Below, piece by piece: positions 15,903 to 23,072 of a stretch of DNA of 25,423 bases. This DNA is from COE1 sp036310845. Lineage in GTDB: Bacteria; Bacillota; Clostridia; Lachnospirales; Lachnospiraceae. Position numbers and translations under genes: made by a program. The notes beneath the pieces are model-generated. The model was not told the origin of the DNA and ran no database searches. It saw nothing but the letters and a program-made list of their open reading frames with translations. The stretch spans positions 1-25,423 of the forward strand of contig JAXJRB010000070.1 of the NCBI GenBank assembly GCA_036310845.1, read 5' to 3'. Position 1 is the stretch's first letter. Every line of letters begins with the position of its first letter.

Positions 15903-16032
15903 TATGCATTAAAGCGTGTGAATGCCGTGATTTGGGGCAATAGCAAGTCTGAACTAAGGTTTGGACGAATATGCGTGATGCATGAATGAGATTGTTCTGA
16001 TAACAAACGACGAATAAGAGGAGGAGTTCACA
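15903..16032 (+). other. Structured 5' leader of hup
   Basis: The roughly 130-nt leader contains several possible stems: GCATT with AATGC (first 25 nt), GTCTGAAC with GTTTGGAC around a TAAG loop (8 pairs, two G-T), and TTGTT with AACAA near 15993-16007. It ends in AGAGGAGGAG, the ribosome binding site. I recognise no known leader family. Confidence 0.5.
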
Positions 16033-16308
16033 ATGAACAAAACAGAATTAGTAGCAGCTATGGCTGAACAGGCAGATATGACAAAGAAGGATGCGGAGAA
16101 AGCATTAACAGCATTTACAGAAGTTGTAGCTAAGGAATTAAGAAACGGCGGAAAAATTCAGTTAGTTGGCTTTGGTACATTTGAAGTAGCTGAGAGAGCA
16201 GCAAGAGAAGGAAGAAATCCTCAGACTGGTGAGACAATGCAGATTGCAGCAGCAAAGGCTCCAAAGTTCAAGGCTGGTAAGGCTTTAAAGGACGAAGTTA
16301 ACAGATAA
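16033..16308 (+). CDS. hup: DNA-binding protein HU
   Basis: The 91-residue product is a standard HU: helical N-terminus (MNKTELVAAMAEQADMTKKD), the FTEVVAKELRNGGKIQLVGFGTFEV core, and the DNA-gripping arm GRNPQTGETMQI with the proline that intercalates in the minor groove. It ends PKFKAGKALKDEVN. HU coats and bends chromosomal DNA as a homodimer. GGAGG at 16020-16024 is 8 nt from the ATG. A long structured leader and strong promoter precede it, and a terminator separates it from the rqcP gene. In B. subtilis the same neighbourhood (mazG, yabO, yabP, yabQ, divIC) is conserved, whereas hup adjacency is typical of Clostridia. Confidence 0.98.
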   Translation: MNKTELVAAMAEQADMTKKDAEKALTAFTEVVAKELRNGGKIQLVGFGTFEVAERAAREGRNPQTGETMQIAAAKAPKFKAGKALKDEVNR

Positions 16309-16333
16309 TTTTTGTTAATAAATAAGCTTTAAG

Positions 16334-16366
16334 ACAACTGATACAGAAACGTATCAGTTGTTTTTT
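16334..16366 (+). terminator. Intrinsic terminator of hup
   Basis: An 11-bp perfect stem (ACAACTGATAC with GTATCAGTTGT) has an AGAAAC loop and a following T-run. Confidence 0.92.
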
Positions 16367-16370
16367 AATG

Positions 16371-16426
16371 TAATAGGAAAATGCTGTAGCGTAGAGGTAG
16401 TTAGTAAAGAATTTCGTATAGAAAGG
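16371..16426 (+). repeat. Dispersed two-hairpin element, truncated copy E
   Basis: The 5' half of the element (TAATAGGAAAATGCTG, then the GTAGCGTAGAGGTAGTTAG region and AAGAATTTCGTA) starts 4 nt after the hup terminator T-run. It breaks down in the second arm of hairpin 1. The right-hand part has been lost, and its last bases (AGAAAGGGA) serve as the ribosome binding site of the next gene. Confidence 0.75.
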
Positions 16427-16432
16427 GATATT

Positions 16433-16672
16433 ATGAGATTAGATAAATTTTTAAAGGTTTCACGTCTGATTAAGAGAAGAACAGTGGCAAACGAAGCCTG
16501 TGATGCTGGAAGAGTATTGATTAATGATAAACCGGCAAAAGCATCGGCCAACGTAAAGGTAGGAGATGTGTTGACAATCCAATTTGGTAACAAGGATGTC
16601 AAAGTAGAGATATTGGATGTACAGGAAACCGTGAAAAAGGATGAAGCAAAGGAATTGTTTAAGTATTTGTAA
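16433..16672 (+). CDS. rqcP: RqcP-like S4 RNA-binding protein (YabO/HslR family)
   Basis: The 79-residue protein is a free-standing S4 domain: MRLDKFLKVSRLIKRRTVANEACDAG-type start, then GRVLINDKPAKASANVKVGD, the S4 signature. In B. subtilis the homologue in the same locus, RqcP (YabO), binds stalled large ribosomal subunits with RqcH and helps add alanine tails in ribosome quality control. The location between hup/mazG and yabP supports that assignment. I chose the ATG at 16433 because AAAGGGA (16422-16428) precedes it; a longer frame back to 16358 runs through the repeat element and lacks the S4 start. The ribosome binding site derives from the truncated repeat. Confidence 0.9.
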   Translation: MRLDKFLKVSRLIKRRTVANEACDAGRVLINDKPAKASANVKVGDVLTIQFGNKDVKVEILDVQETVKKDEAKELFKYL

Positions 16673-16728
16673 TAACATTTCTTGAAAGGACATATACTTT
16701 ACAAACAGATTCTTCGGAGTGTGAAGAT

Positions 16729-17025
16729 ATGGAGGATATTACGGGAAGGGGAACAATGCCCGGCAGACACAGGATGGTATTGGAAGGACGTAAGAGCTGC
16801 AGACTTCAAGGAGTGGTTGATGCCCTTTCTTTTGATGAAAATACAGTGGTTTTGGAAACGGTGGATGGAATGCTTATGATACGAGGAGCTGAGTTACATG
16901 TTAGCAAGCTCAGCCTTGAAAAAGGTGAGGTTGATGTAGATGGCAGAGTAGATTCCTTCGTATACACAGAGAAAACGTCATTTGCAAAGAAAGGAGAAGG
17001 GCTTCTTACCAGGCTCTTTGGATAG
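16729..17025 (+). CDS. yabP: Sporulation protein YabP
   Basis: This 98-residue protein matches the YabP family: HRMVLEGRKSCRLQGVVDALSF-type start with a conserved DALSFDENTVVLETVDGMLMIRG core (a predicted all-beta YabP/YqfC-like fold) and GEVDVDGRVDSFVYT. In B. subtilis yabP is expressed under sporulation control and, with YabQ, contributes to spore coat/cortex formation. GGAG at 16716-16719 is 9 nt from the ATG. It is followed 3 nt later by yabQ, so the two are almost certainly cotranslated. Confidence 0.9.
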   Translation: MEDITGRGTMPGRHRMVLEGRKSCRLQGVVDALSFDENTVVLETVDGMLMIRGAELHVSKLSLEKGEVDVDGRVDSFVYTEKTSFAKKGEGLLTRLFG

Positions 17026-17028
17026 TCT

Positions 17029-17508
17029 ATGAGTGAAACGATTATCCGCGAATGGTATTTTTTATTGTGTTCTATGCTGGCGGGCATTTTTTTCGCGTTT
17101 GTATATGACCAGATTCGCTTGCTTCGTCGTTTGTGGAGACATGGGCGAATGCTGGTGGATGTGGAAGATATCCTTTATTGGATATTTTGTTTTTTGGTAA
17201 GCTTCTACTTACTTTATTACGGCAATTACGGAGTGGTACGATTTGTTGCTGTACTGGGCGCTGCGTTAGGTATGTTTTTTTACAGCAAAACAGTTGGGAG
17301 AGTCTATGTAAAAGGCTTGTATTGTATTATTATGTATTTACTTGCGCCATATCGGTTTATGAAAATGATGTTGACTCGTATCAGAAATCATTTTACAATA
17401 AAAATGAGAGATTTGATGAGAGCGAAACGTGGAGAGGGGGAGAAACATGCCGCGAAACCATGTAAGACAAAAAAACGTGAAGCCTGCATTTCGGCGAAAC
17501 AAAAATGA
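17029..17508 (+). CDS. yabQ: Sporulation protein YabQ
   Basis: YabQ is a membrane protein needed for cortex formation in Bacillus. The 159-residue product begins SETIIREWYFLLCSMLAGIF and has four predicted membrane helices (about 10-26, 47-64, 68-86, 93-106). The FVYDQIRLLRRLWRH loop after the first helix is characteristic. The C-terminal 45 residues are strongly basic (RAKRGEGEKHAAKPCKTKK) and probably cytoplasmic. The start lies 3 nt after the yabP stop. The 3' end overlaps divIC by 62 bp in another frame, an unusually long overlap between two real genes. Confidence 0.93.
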   Translation: MSETIIREWYFLLCSMLAGIFFAFVYDQIRLLRRLWRHGRMLVDVEDILYWIFCFLVSFYLLYYGNYGVVRFVAVLGAALGMFFYSKTVGRVYVKGLYCIIMYLLAPYRFMKMMLTRIRNHFTIKMRDLMRAKRGEGEKHAAKPCKTKKREACISAKQK

Positions 17509-17779
17509 AAATAGACTTGGAATGATAATGGCGGTTAGTGCAATCATAATGATTGTAGCAGTAGTTGGCGTAAACAGTATTTCCTTAAGGCAAAAGCAGG
17601 AAAAGTATGCGGCAAGGGAGCAGGAGCTTTTAGAACAGATTGCAGAAGAAGAGGCAAGAACAGAGGAGCTTAAAGAGTTCGAGACCTATACCAAAACCAA
17701 AAAATATGCGGAAGAGGTTGCCAAAGATAAACTTGGATTGGTATATGAAAACCAAATTATCTTTCAGGAAAATGATTAG
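17447..17779 (+). CDS. divIC: Septum formation initiator, DivIC/FtsL-like
   Basis: The 110-residue bitopic protein has the DivIC layout: basic cytoplasmic tail (1-23), one membrane helix (about 24-42, RLGMIMAVSAIIMIVAVVG), a coiled coil (about 47-80, RQKQEKYAAREQELLEQIAEEEA) and the terminal AKDKLGLVYENQIIF motif. It works in the divisome with FtsL and DivIB. I chose the ATG at 17447, preceded by the GAGAGGGGGAG box (17432-17442), over a GTG at 17429 that would sit before this box. The reading frame begins within yabQ. A terminator follows directly after the stop. Confidence 0.92.
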   Translation: MPRNHVRQKNVKPAFRRNKNENRLGMIMAVSAIIMIVAVVGVNSISLRQKQEKYAAREQELLEQIAEEEARTEELKEFETYTKTKKYAEEVAKDKLGLVYENQIIFQEND

Positions 17780-17820
17780 CTGCATCTCTATTGTGAAAGG
17801 CAAATGGAGATGCAGTTTTT
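17780..17820 (+). terminator. Intrinsic terminator of divIC
   Basis: CTGCATCTC (17780-17788) pairs with GAGATGCAG (17807-17815) and is followed by T5. It separates the yabP-yabQ-divIC unit from spoIIE. Confidence 0.85.
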
Positions 17821-17852
17821 GTCAATAAAAAAACATCTTCTGTTACAAGGAT

Positions 17853-17885
17853 ATGACAAAAAATGAATCGTTTGCCTACTATACT
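17853..17885 (+). promoter_or_regulatory. Candidate Spo0A-dependent spoIIE promoter with 21-bp spacer
   Basis: ATGACA (17853-17858) and TATACT (17880-17885) are 21 bp apart, the abnormal spacing known for Spo0A-activated sigma-A promoters of spoIIE and spoIIG in B. subtilis. TGTCAAT at 17820-17826 and, on the opposite strand, TGTCATA at 17852-17858 each match 5 of 7 bases of the TGTCGAA Spo0A box. Confidence 0.5.
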
Positions 17886-17916
17886 TAACTCCAAGAAAAA
17901 TAAGGGGGTTAAGAAG

Positions 17917-19098
17917 ATGGCAAAGACAATAGAGAATAGGAAAGAATTTCTTTTTCCAGAGTATAGCAAACGTAAGCTACATATGTTGTCAGAAACGTAT
18001 GGAGAGCTTGCAAGACTTTATCATAGTATACCAGAGGAAACATATACAAATTGTGACCGAAAAGAATTGCTGTATCAAAAACAAGTGCATGAGAGTAAGC
18101 AGGTTTTTGCACAGCATTTGAAGGATATATCGGGAGCACTGGATGAGGTATCACAGACGGTTATGCATGTCAGTACACCGGTTGAACATAAGCGTAAGGC
18201 TGTCGTAAGCTTTTTGAGAAAACATGGGATTCAGGTAAGGGAAATTATGTTTTTAGAAGGAGCTCATGGAAAGCGCAAGATGAATATTACGGCCAGATTG
18301 ATGGGAAGATATGCGTATTCAGCAGAAGATTTTGCCGGTTTATTGTCTGTGTTTTTTGACAGAAGGCTGGTGGCAGGTGTAGAATCGCCTTACATGATGA
18401 CAAAAAACTTTGAAGCTTTTTTCTTTGAGGATGAGCCACGATATATGGTAATGAGTGCCATGTCTCGTGCGGTGAAGGAAAATGAGAAGATATCAGGTGA
18501 TAACTATTCTGTAGAGGAATGCTCCGATGGAAATGTAGTATTGATGATTGCAGATGGCATGGGAAGTGGCGAGCATGCGTGCAGGGACAGTCAATCAGTG
18601 ATTGAATTTATGGAGAAGTTTTTAGATGCCGGATTTCAGAAGGAAAAGGCATTTTCTATGATAAATGCAGCGATATCGGCACAATCACAGTGCTGTAATT
18701 TGACAACGCTAGATTTGTGCATGCTGGATTTGCATGATGGAGAAGCAGAGTTTATTAAGGCAGGAGCAGCCAGTAGCTTTCATAAGCGAGGAGGTATGGT
18801 TAGAGAGATAACATCCGATATGCTGCCTCTAGGAAGCTTGGTGGAGTTAAGTCTGATGAGTCATTCGCTGTCGCTTATGGATGGAGATATGATTATTATG
18901 ATGTCAGATGGGGTCAGTGATTGTTTTGAGGATGAAAGTGGAAATAGCAGACTGTGTGAAGTGATTGCGAGAAAGCATACCATTAATCCAAGAGAAATGT
19001 CAGATTATCTGTTACAGTATGCAATCAACTGTCAGGGAGGCAGAATTCGAGACGATATGACGATTCTGACCGTAGGAGTATGGGAAACAAGGAATTAG
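17917..19098 (+). CDS. spoIIE: SpoIIE-like PP2C phosphatase lacking the membrane domain
   Basis: SpoIIE dephosphorylates SpoIIAA-type anti-anti-sigma factors to switch on sigma-F in the forespore. At 393 residues this is about half the size of Bacillus SpoIIE (about 827), and no membrane helix is visible. Residues 1-180 match the central region before the catalytic domain (helical, with HGIQVREIMFLEG and the SPYMMTKNFEAFFFEDEPRY link). Residues about 181-393 form the PP2C domain with IADGMGSGEHA (metal-binding Asp near 213), NLTTLDLCMLD, MMSDGVSD near 329 and RDDMTILTVGV near 379. I chose the ATG at 17917 because AAGGGGG is 8 nt upstream; an in-frame ATG at 17863 lies between the promoter hexamers. 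tilS follows after 4 nt. Confidence 0.88.
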   Translation: MAKTIENRKEFLFPEYSKRKLHMLSETYGELARLYHSIPEETYTNCDRKELLYQKQVHESKQVFAQHLKDISGALDEVSQTVMHVSTPVEHKRKAVVSFLRKHGIQVREIMFLEGAHGKRKMNITARLMGRYAYSAEDFAGLLSVFFDRRLVAGVESPYMMTKNFEAFFFEDEPRYMVMSAMSRAVKENEKISGDNYSVEECSDGNVVLMIADGMGSGEHACRDSQSVIEFMEKFLDAGFQKEKAFSMINAAISAQSQCCNLTTLDLCMLDLHDGEAEFIKAGAASSFHKRGGMVREITSDMLPLGSLVELSLMSHSLSLMDGDMIIMMSDGVSDCFEDESGNSRLCEVIARKHTINPREMSDYLLQYAINCQGGRIRDDMTILTVGVWETRN

Positions 19099-19102
19099 AC
19101 AA

Positions 19103-20530
19103 ATGATAGAAAAAGTATGGCAATATGTACAAGAACAGCATATGTTATCAGAGGATGATTATATTGTGGCAGGAGTATCTGGTGGAGCGGATTCTGTCTG
19201 CCTTCTTTATGTGTTGTTAGAGTTGCAAAAAAGGGTTTCGTTTTCACTTCATGTGGTTCATATCAATCATATGATACGTGAGGAAGCCGGAGAGGATGCA
19301 GCGTATGTTGAAGCGTTATGCGGGCAACATCAACTTCCATTTACGCTTTTTTACCGTGATGTAGAGCAGGAAGCAAGAAAAAGAAAGCTTTCCTGTGAAG
19401 AAGCAGGAAGACTACTACGTTATGAAGCATTTTATCAGGTTATACAGGAGTATGCTGGTGGGAAAAGAGGCAAGATTGCAATTGCTCACAACAAAAATGA
19501 CAGTTGTGAGACTTTTTTATTCAATCTGTTCCGAGGAAGTGGTTTACAAGGACTTTCGGGAATTCGCCCGATAAGAGAGAATATAATCCGTCCGATTTTA
19601 TGCATGGAACGAGGAGAGATAGAGGCCTTTTTAAAAGAAAAAGAAATTTCTTATTGCATAGATAAGACGAATTTAGAAGATAATTATACAAGAAACAGAA
19701 TACGTCATCATATTTTGCCTGTAGCAGAGAAAGAAATCAGTCGAAATGCGGTTTTGCATATTAGTGAAGCATGTCAGCGTATGCAGGAAGCCTATGATTT
19801 GATTGAAGATTTGACTAAGCAGGCATGCAAAGATTGTGTCAGAGTAGATGAAAAAGGATGGCATGTCTTGGAGAAGCCGTTTTTAGGTCTGCATAAGACA
19901 ATTCAGAGTTATTGTTTACGTGAAGTTTTGGCACAGGTAGCAGGAAGTAAAAAGGATTTAGAAGCAGTTCATATCCGCAGTTTACAGGAGCTGATGGAAA
20001 AGCAATGTGGAAGACAATTGGATATGCCTTATGAGATTGTGGCGAAACGTGAATATGATGGAATATGCTTGACAAGAAGACAAGAAATACAATCAGAATG
20101 TCTGGATGAGCATTGGATGGGGCAGAAAGAGATACAGCTTCTTGAAGCAGGTAAGACTGTTTTTATTTCATTATCAGAGCAGGAGGAGCTGGCTATTGTT
20201 CTTCATAAAGACTTTGAGTGGAAAAATATTCCCGAAAAAACGTATACGAAATGGTTTGATTATGATAAAATAAAAAATAGTGTTGTCGTAAGAAAACGGA
20301 AAAAAGGAGATTATCTTACAATTAATACAATGAATCAAACGAAGTCTCTAAAGGCGTATTTTATTAATCAAAAGGTGCCCAAAGAGGATAGGGACAATCT
20401 CTGGTTATTGGCAGAAGAAAGCCATATTATGTGGATTATAGGTGGACGTATCAGCAACTTCTACAAGGTTAATGAAGCAACAGAGAAGGTAATAGAAATA
20501 AAATACATAAGGAGGAATAAAAATGGCTGA
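19103..20530 (+). CDS. tilS: tRNA(Ile)-lysidine synthase
   Basis: TilS converts the wobble cytidine of tRNA-Ile(CAU) to lysidine, which is essential for reading AUA codons. The 475-residue product has the N-terminal PP-loop ATPase SGGADS at 26-31, HINHMIREEAGEDAAYVE, the AIAHNKNDSCETFLFNL segment and the SYCIDKTNLEDNYTRNRIRHHILP motif. The C-terminal TilS substrate-binding domain includes VRKRKKGDYL and QKVPKEDRDNLWLLAEE. The start is 4 nt after spoIIE, with AAGGA inside its last codons. The stop overlaps hpt by 8 bp. The tilS-hpt-ftsH order is widely conserved in Firmicutes. Confidence 0.95.
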   Translation: MIEKVWQYVQEQHMLSEDDYIVAGVSGGADSVCLLYVLLELQKRVSFSLHVVHINHMIREEAGEDAAYVEALCGQHQLPFTLFYRDVEQEARKRKLSCEEAGRLLRYEAFYQVIQEYAGGKRGKIAIAHNKNDSCETFLFNLFRGSGLQGLSGIRPIRENIIRPILCMERGEIEAFLKEKEISYCIDKTNLEDNYTRNRIRHHILPVAEKEISRNAVLHISEACQRMQEAYDLIEDLTKQACKDCVRVDEKGWHVLEKPFLGLHKTIQSYCLREVLAQVAGSKKDLEAVHIRSLQELMEKQCGRQLDMPYEIVAKREYDGICLTRRQEIQSECLDEHWMGQKEIQLLEAGKTVFISLSEQEELAIVLHKDFEWKNIPEKTYTKWFDYDKIKNSVVVRKRKKGDYLTINTMNQTKSLKAYFINQKVPKEDRDNLWLLAEESHIMWIIGGRISNFYKVNEATEKVIEIKYIRRNKNG

Positions 20531-21047
20531 AAGAGTAAAAATTTTATTATCCGAAGAAGAAGTAAATAAAAGAATTTCAGAAATTGGCGAACAGATTAGC
20601 AAGGATTATGCAGGAAAGCAGGTACATCTGGTATGCGTATTAAAGGGCGGAGCCTTTTTTATGTGTGAGCTTGCTAAAAGAATTACCGTACCAGTATCTA
20701 TGGACTTTATGTCTGTATCCAGCTATGGAGGAGATACCAAGTCGAGCGGTGTTGTTAAGATTGTAAAGGATTTGGATGAATCGCTTAAGGACAAGGATGT
20801 TATTGTTGTAGAGGATATTGTTGACTCTGGAAGAACGCTCAGCTATCTGTTAGAGCTTCTTGAACAGAGAGGACCAAAGAGTCTTTCTTTGTGTACGCTT
20901 TTGGATAAGCCGGAGAGACGTGTTATTGATGTGAAGGTGGATTATACAGGTTTCCAGATACCGGATGAGTTTGTGGTAGGGTATGGTCTTGATTATGACC
21001 AGAGATACCGTAATTTGCCATATATCGGAGTAGTCGAGCTTGATTAA
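20523..21047 (+). CDS. hpt: Hypoxanthine phosphoribosyltransferase
   Basis: Hpt salvages hypoxanthine (and guanine) to nucleotides using PRPP. The 174-residue product has all landmarks: VCVLKGGAFFMCELAKRI, the flexible SSYGGDTKSSG loop, the PRPP-binding VVVEDIVDSGRTLSYLLELL (95-114) and the base-recognition region FQIPDEFVVGYGLDYDQRYRNLPYIG. AAGGAGG at 20511-20517 supports the start, which overlaps the tilS stop by 8 bp and so suggests translational coupling. It is followed after 27 bp by ftsH. Confidence 0.96.
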   Translation: MAERVKILLSEEEVNKRISEIGEQISKDYAGKQVHLVCVLKGGAFFMCELAKRITVPVSMDFMSVSSYGGDTKSSGVVKIVKDLDESLKDKDVIVVEDIVDSGRTLSYLLELLEQRGPKSLSLCTLLDKPERRVIDVKVDYTGFQIPDEFVVGYGLDYDQRYRNLPYIGVVELD

Positions 21048-21074
21048 TTATTACAGGATAGAAGGAGACACAGT

Positions 21075-22883
21075 GTGGGAAAAGGTGCAAAAGGATTAAA
21101 TCTATATTTTGTTATTATTTTAATCCTTCTTCTCGTGACCGTATGGGTTAGTACGATTCAGGAGAAAGGGGACAGTTATACTAGAGGAGAGTTGGTAAAG
21201 CAGTTAGAGGCGGGAGATGTAGTTAATGTGGAAATACATCCCAATGCGCAGGTACCAACTGGTTCGTTGGATGTGTATTTAAAGGGTGGATATGTAAAAA
21301 CATTATATGTATCCGATGTCGTAGAGATTCAGAGCCTGCTTGCGGGTTATAACATTGATCCGGTAGTGGAGGATGTACCGCAGGAGAATTGGTTTTTATC
21401 AGATATGCTTCCAATATTGCTGATTATTATTTTTGGCGTATTCATGTTTGTTATGGTGAATGCCCAAAATGCTAATAACAGTGGTGGTGGCAAGATGATG
21501 AACTTCGGTAAGAGTAGAGCAAGATTGTCAACCGGAGGCGAGGTTACACTTAAGGATGTAGCAGGTCTTCAGGAAGAAAAGGAAGATTTAGAGGAAATCG
21601 TTGATTTCTTAAAAGATCCTGGAAAGTATACAAAGGTAGGAGCTAGAATACCAAAAGGTGTTTTGTTAGAAGGTGCTCCTGGTACTGGTAAGACAATGCT
21701 TGCAAAAGCAGTTGCAGGTGAAGCAAAAGTGCCGTTTTTCTCGATTTCTGGTTCAGATTTCGTAGAGATGTTTGTTGGTGTTGGTGCTTCTCGTGTACGT
21801 GACTTATTCGCAGATGCAAAGAAGAATTCACCTTGTATTGTTTTTATCGATGAGATTGATGCGGTAGCAAGAAGACGTGGAACCGGTATGGGCGGAGGAC
21901 ATGATGAAAGAGAACAGACCTTGAATCAGCTTCTTGTAGAGATGGATGGTTTTGGAACAAATGAAGGTATCATCGTTATGGCGGCAACTAACCGTGTAGA
22001 TATTCTTGATCCAGCGATTTTAAGACCGGGACGTTTTGATAGAAAGATTAGTGTGCAATCACCGGATGTTGGTGGTAGAGAAGAGATTTTGAAGGTTCAT
22101 GCAAAGAATAAGCCATTAGGTGATGACGTGGATTTGAAGCAGATTGCTCAGACAACAGCTGGATTTACCGGAGCAGATCTTGAGAATTTATTAAATGAAT
22201 CTGCAATTCAAGCAGCGAGGTGCAACAGAAGCTATATCTTGCAGGATGATATTAAGAAATCATTTATTAAGGTTGGTATCGGTGCAGAAAAGAAGAGTCG
22301 TATTATCTCTGAGAAAGAGAAGAAGATTACAGCTTATCATGAAGCAGGTCACGCGATTCTCTTCCATGTATTGCCCGATGTAGGACCTGTTTATACCGTA
22401 TCGATTATTCCTACAGGACTTGGTGCAGCAGGCTATACGATGCCACTTCCTGAAAGAGATGAGATGTTCAATACCAAGGGCAGGATGTTACAGGATATTA
22501 TGGTTTCCTTAGGTGGACGTATCGCAGAAGAGATTATCTTTGATGATATTACAACAGGTGCATCCAGCGATATTAAGAAAGCTACTAAGGTGGCAAGAGC
22601 TATGGTAACGCGTTTTGGTATGTCTGAGAACATCGGTGTTATTAACTATGATGAGAATGACAATGAAGTCTTTATTGGTAGAGATTTGGCTCATACAAGA
22701 AGCCATTCTGAAGCAGTTGCAGGTGCAATTGATGCAGAGGTAAAGAGTATTATTGATGACTGCTATAAGAAAGCAAAAGATATCATTATGCAAAATGAAA
22801 ATGTGTTACATTCTTGTGCAAAGCTCTTATTGGAAAAAGAGAAAATTAATCGTCAGGAATTTGAAGCATTATTTGAAGCATAA
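21075..22883 (+). CDS. ftsH: ATP-dependent zinc metalloprotease FtsH
   Basis: FtsH is the hexameric membrane-anchored AAA+ protease that degrades misassembled membrane proteins and some regulators. The 602-residue product has two membrane helices (about 9-25 and 111-130) flanking a small extracytoplasmic domain. The AAA domain shows Walker A GAPGTGKT (200-207), Walker B CIVFIDEIDA (254-263) and the second-region-of-homology RPGRFDRK. The zinc protease has HEAGH (422-426). The final helix is typical (KEKINRQEFEALFEA). Translation starts with GTG at 21075, supported by AAGGAG (21062-21067) 7 nt upstream. It closes the conserved cluster. A hairpin at 22893-22915 follows. Confidence 0.97.
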   Translation: MGKGAKGLNLYFVIILILLLVTVWVSTIQEKGDSYTRGELVKQLEAGDVVNVEIHPNAQVPTGSLDVYLKGGYVKTLYVSDVVEIQSLLAGYNIDPVVEDVPQENWFLSDMLPILLIIIFGVFMFVMVNAQNANNSGGGKMMNFGKSRARLSTGGEVTLKDVAGLQEEKEDLEEIVDFLKDPGKYTKVGARIPKGVLLEGAPGTGKTMLAKAVAGEAKVPFFSISGSDFVEMFVGVGASRVRDLFADAKKNSPCIVFIDEIDAVARRRGTGMGGGHDEREQTLNQLLVEMDGFGTNEGIIVMAATNRVDILDPAILRPGRFDRKISVQSPDVGGREEILKVHAKNKPLGDDVDLKQIAQTTAGFTGADLENLLNESAIQAARCNRSYILQDDIKKSFIKVGIGAEKKSRIISEKEKKITAYHEAGHAILFHVLPDVGPVYTVSIIPTGLGAAGYTMPLPERDEMFNTKGRMLQDIMVSLGGRIAEEIIFDDITTGASSDIKKATKVARAMVTRFGMSENIGVINYDENDNEVFIGRDLAHTRSHSEAVAGAIDAEVKSIIDDCYKKAKDIIMQNENVLHSCAKLLLEKEKINRQEFEALFEA

Positions 22884-22892
22884 TAATAATAG

Positions 22893-22918
22893 GAGACAGG
22901 CAAAAGGCCTGTCTCTTT
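22893..22918 (+). terminator. Terminator of ftsH
   Basis: GAGACAGGC (22893-22901) pairs with GCCTGTCTC (22907-22915) around AAAAG. The T-run (TTT) is short, so leakage is possible. Confidence 0.7.
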
Positions 22919-22931
22919 GCATCTTATTGAG

Positions 22932-22988
22932 TGCATATAAGGATGAAAGTAGTTCTTATGCAGTTTTCACAAAGGGTGTTTGTGAAAA
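22932..22988. other. Two inverted repeats after ftsH, one operator-like
   Basis: TGCATATAAG (22932-22941) pairs with CTTATGCA (22955-22962) with one bulged base. TTTTCACAAA (22964-22973) and TTTGTGAAAA (22979-22988) form a perfect 10-bp inverted repeat with a GGGTG centre. No T-run follows the second one. It could be a processed RNA end, a hairpin or a protein-binding palindrome. Confidence 0.5.
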
Positions 22989-23037
22989 AGTGACAAAAAA
23001 CGATAATATGAATTGTAAAATTTGTTAAATGTTAGGA

Positions 23038-23066
23038 TAGACGAAAAAAGGGTCAATTGCTATAAT
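23038..23066 (+). promoter_or_regulatory. Promoter between ftsH and the helicase gene
   Basis: TAGACG (23038-23043, 4 of 6 matches to TTGACA) and exact TATAAT (23061-23066) have a 17-bp spacer. No reading frame with a ribosome binding site starts just downstream. The first feature after it is a terminator at 23138-23168. Confidence 0.6.
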
Positions 23067-23072
23067 ATCATT

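Noticed and set aside
17863..17916. Upstream ATG for spoIIE
   Set aside because: It lies between the predicted promoter hexamers and has no ribosome binding site.
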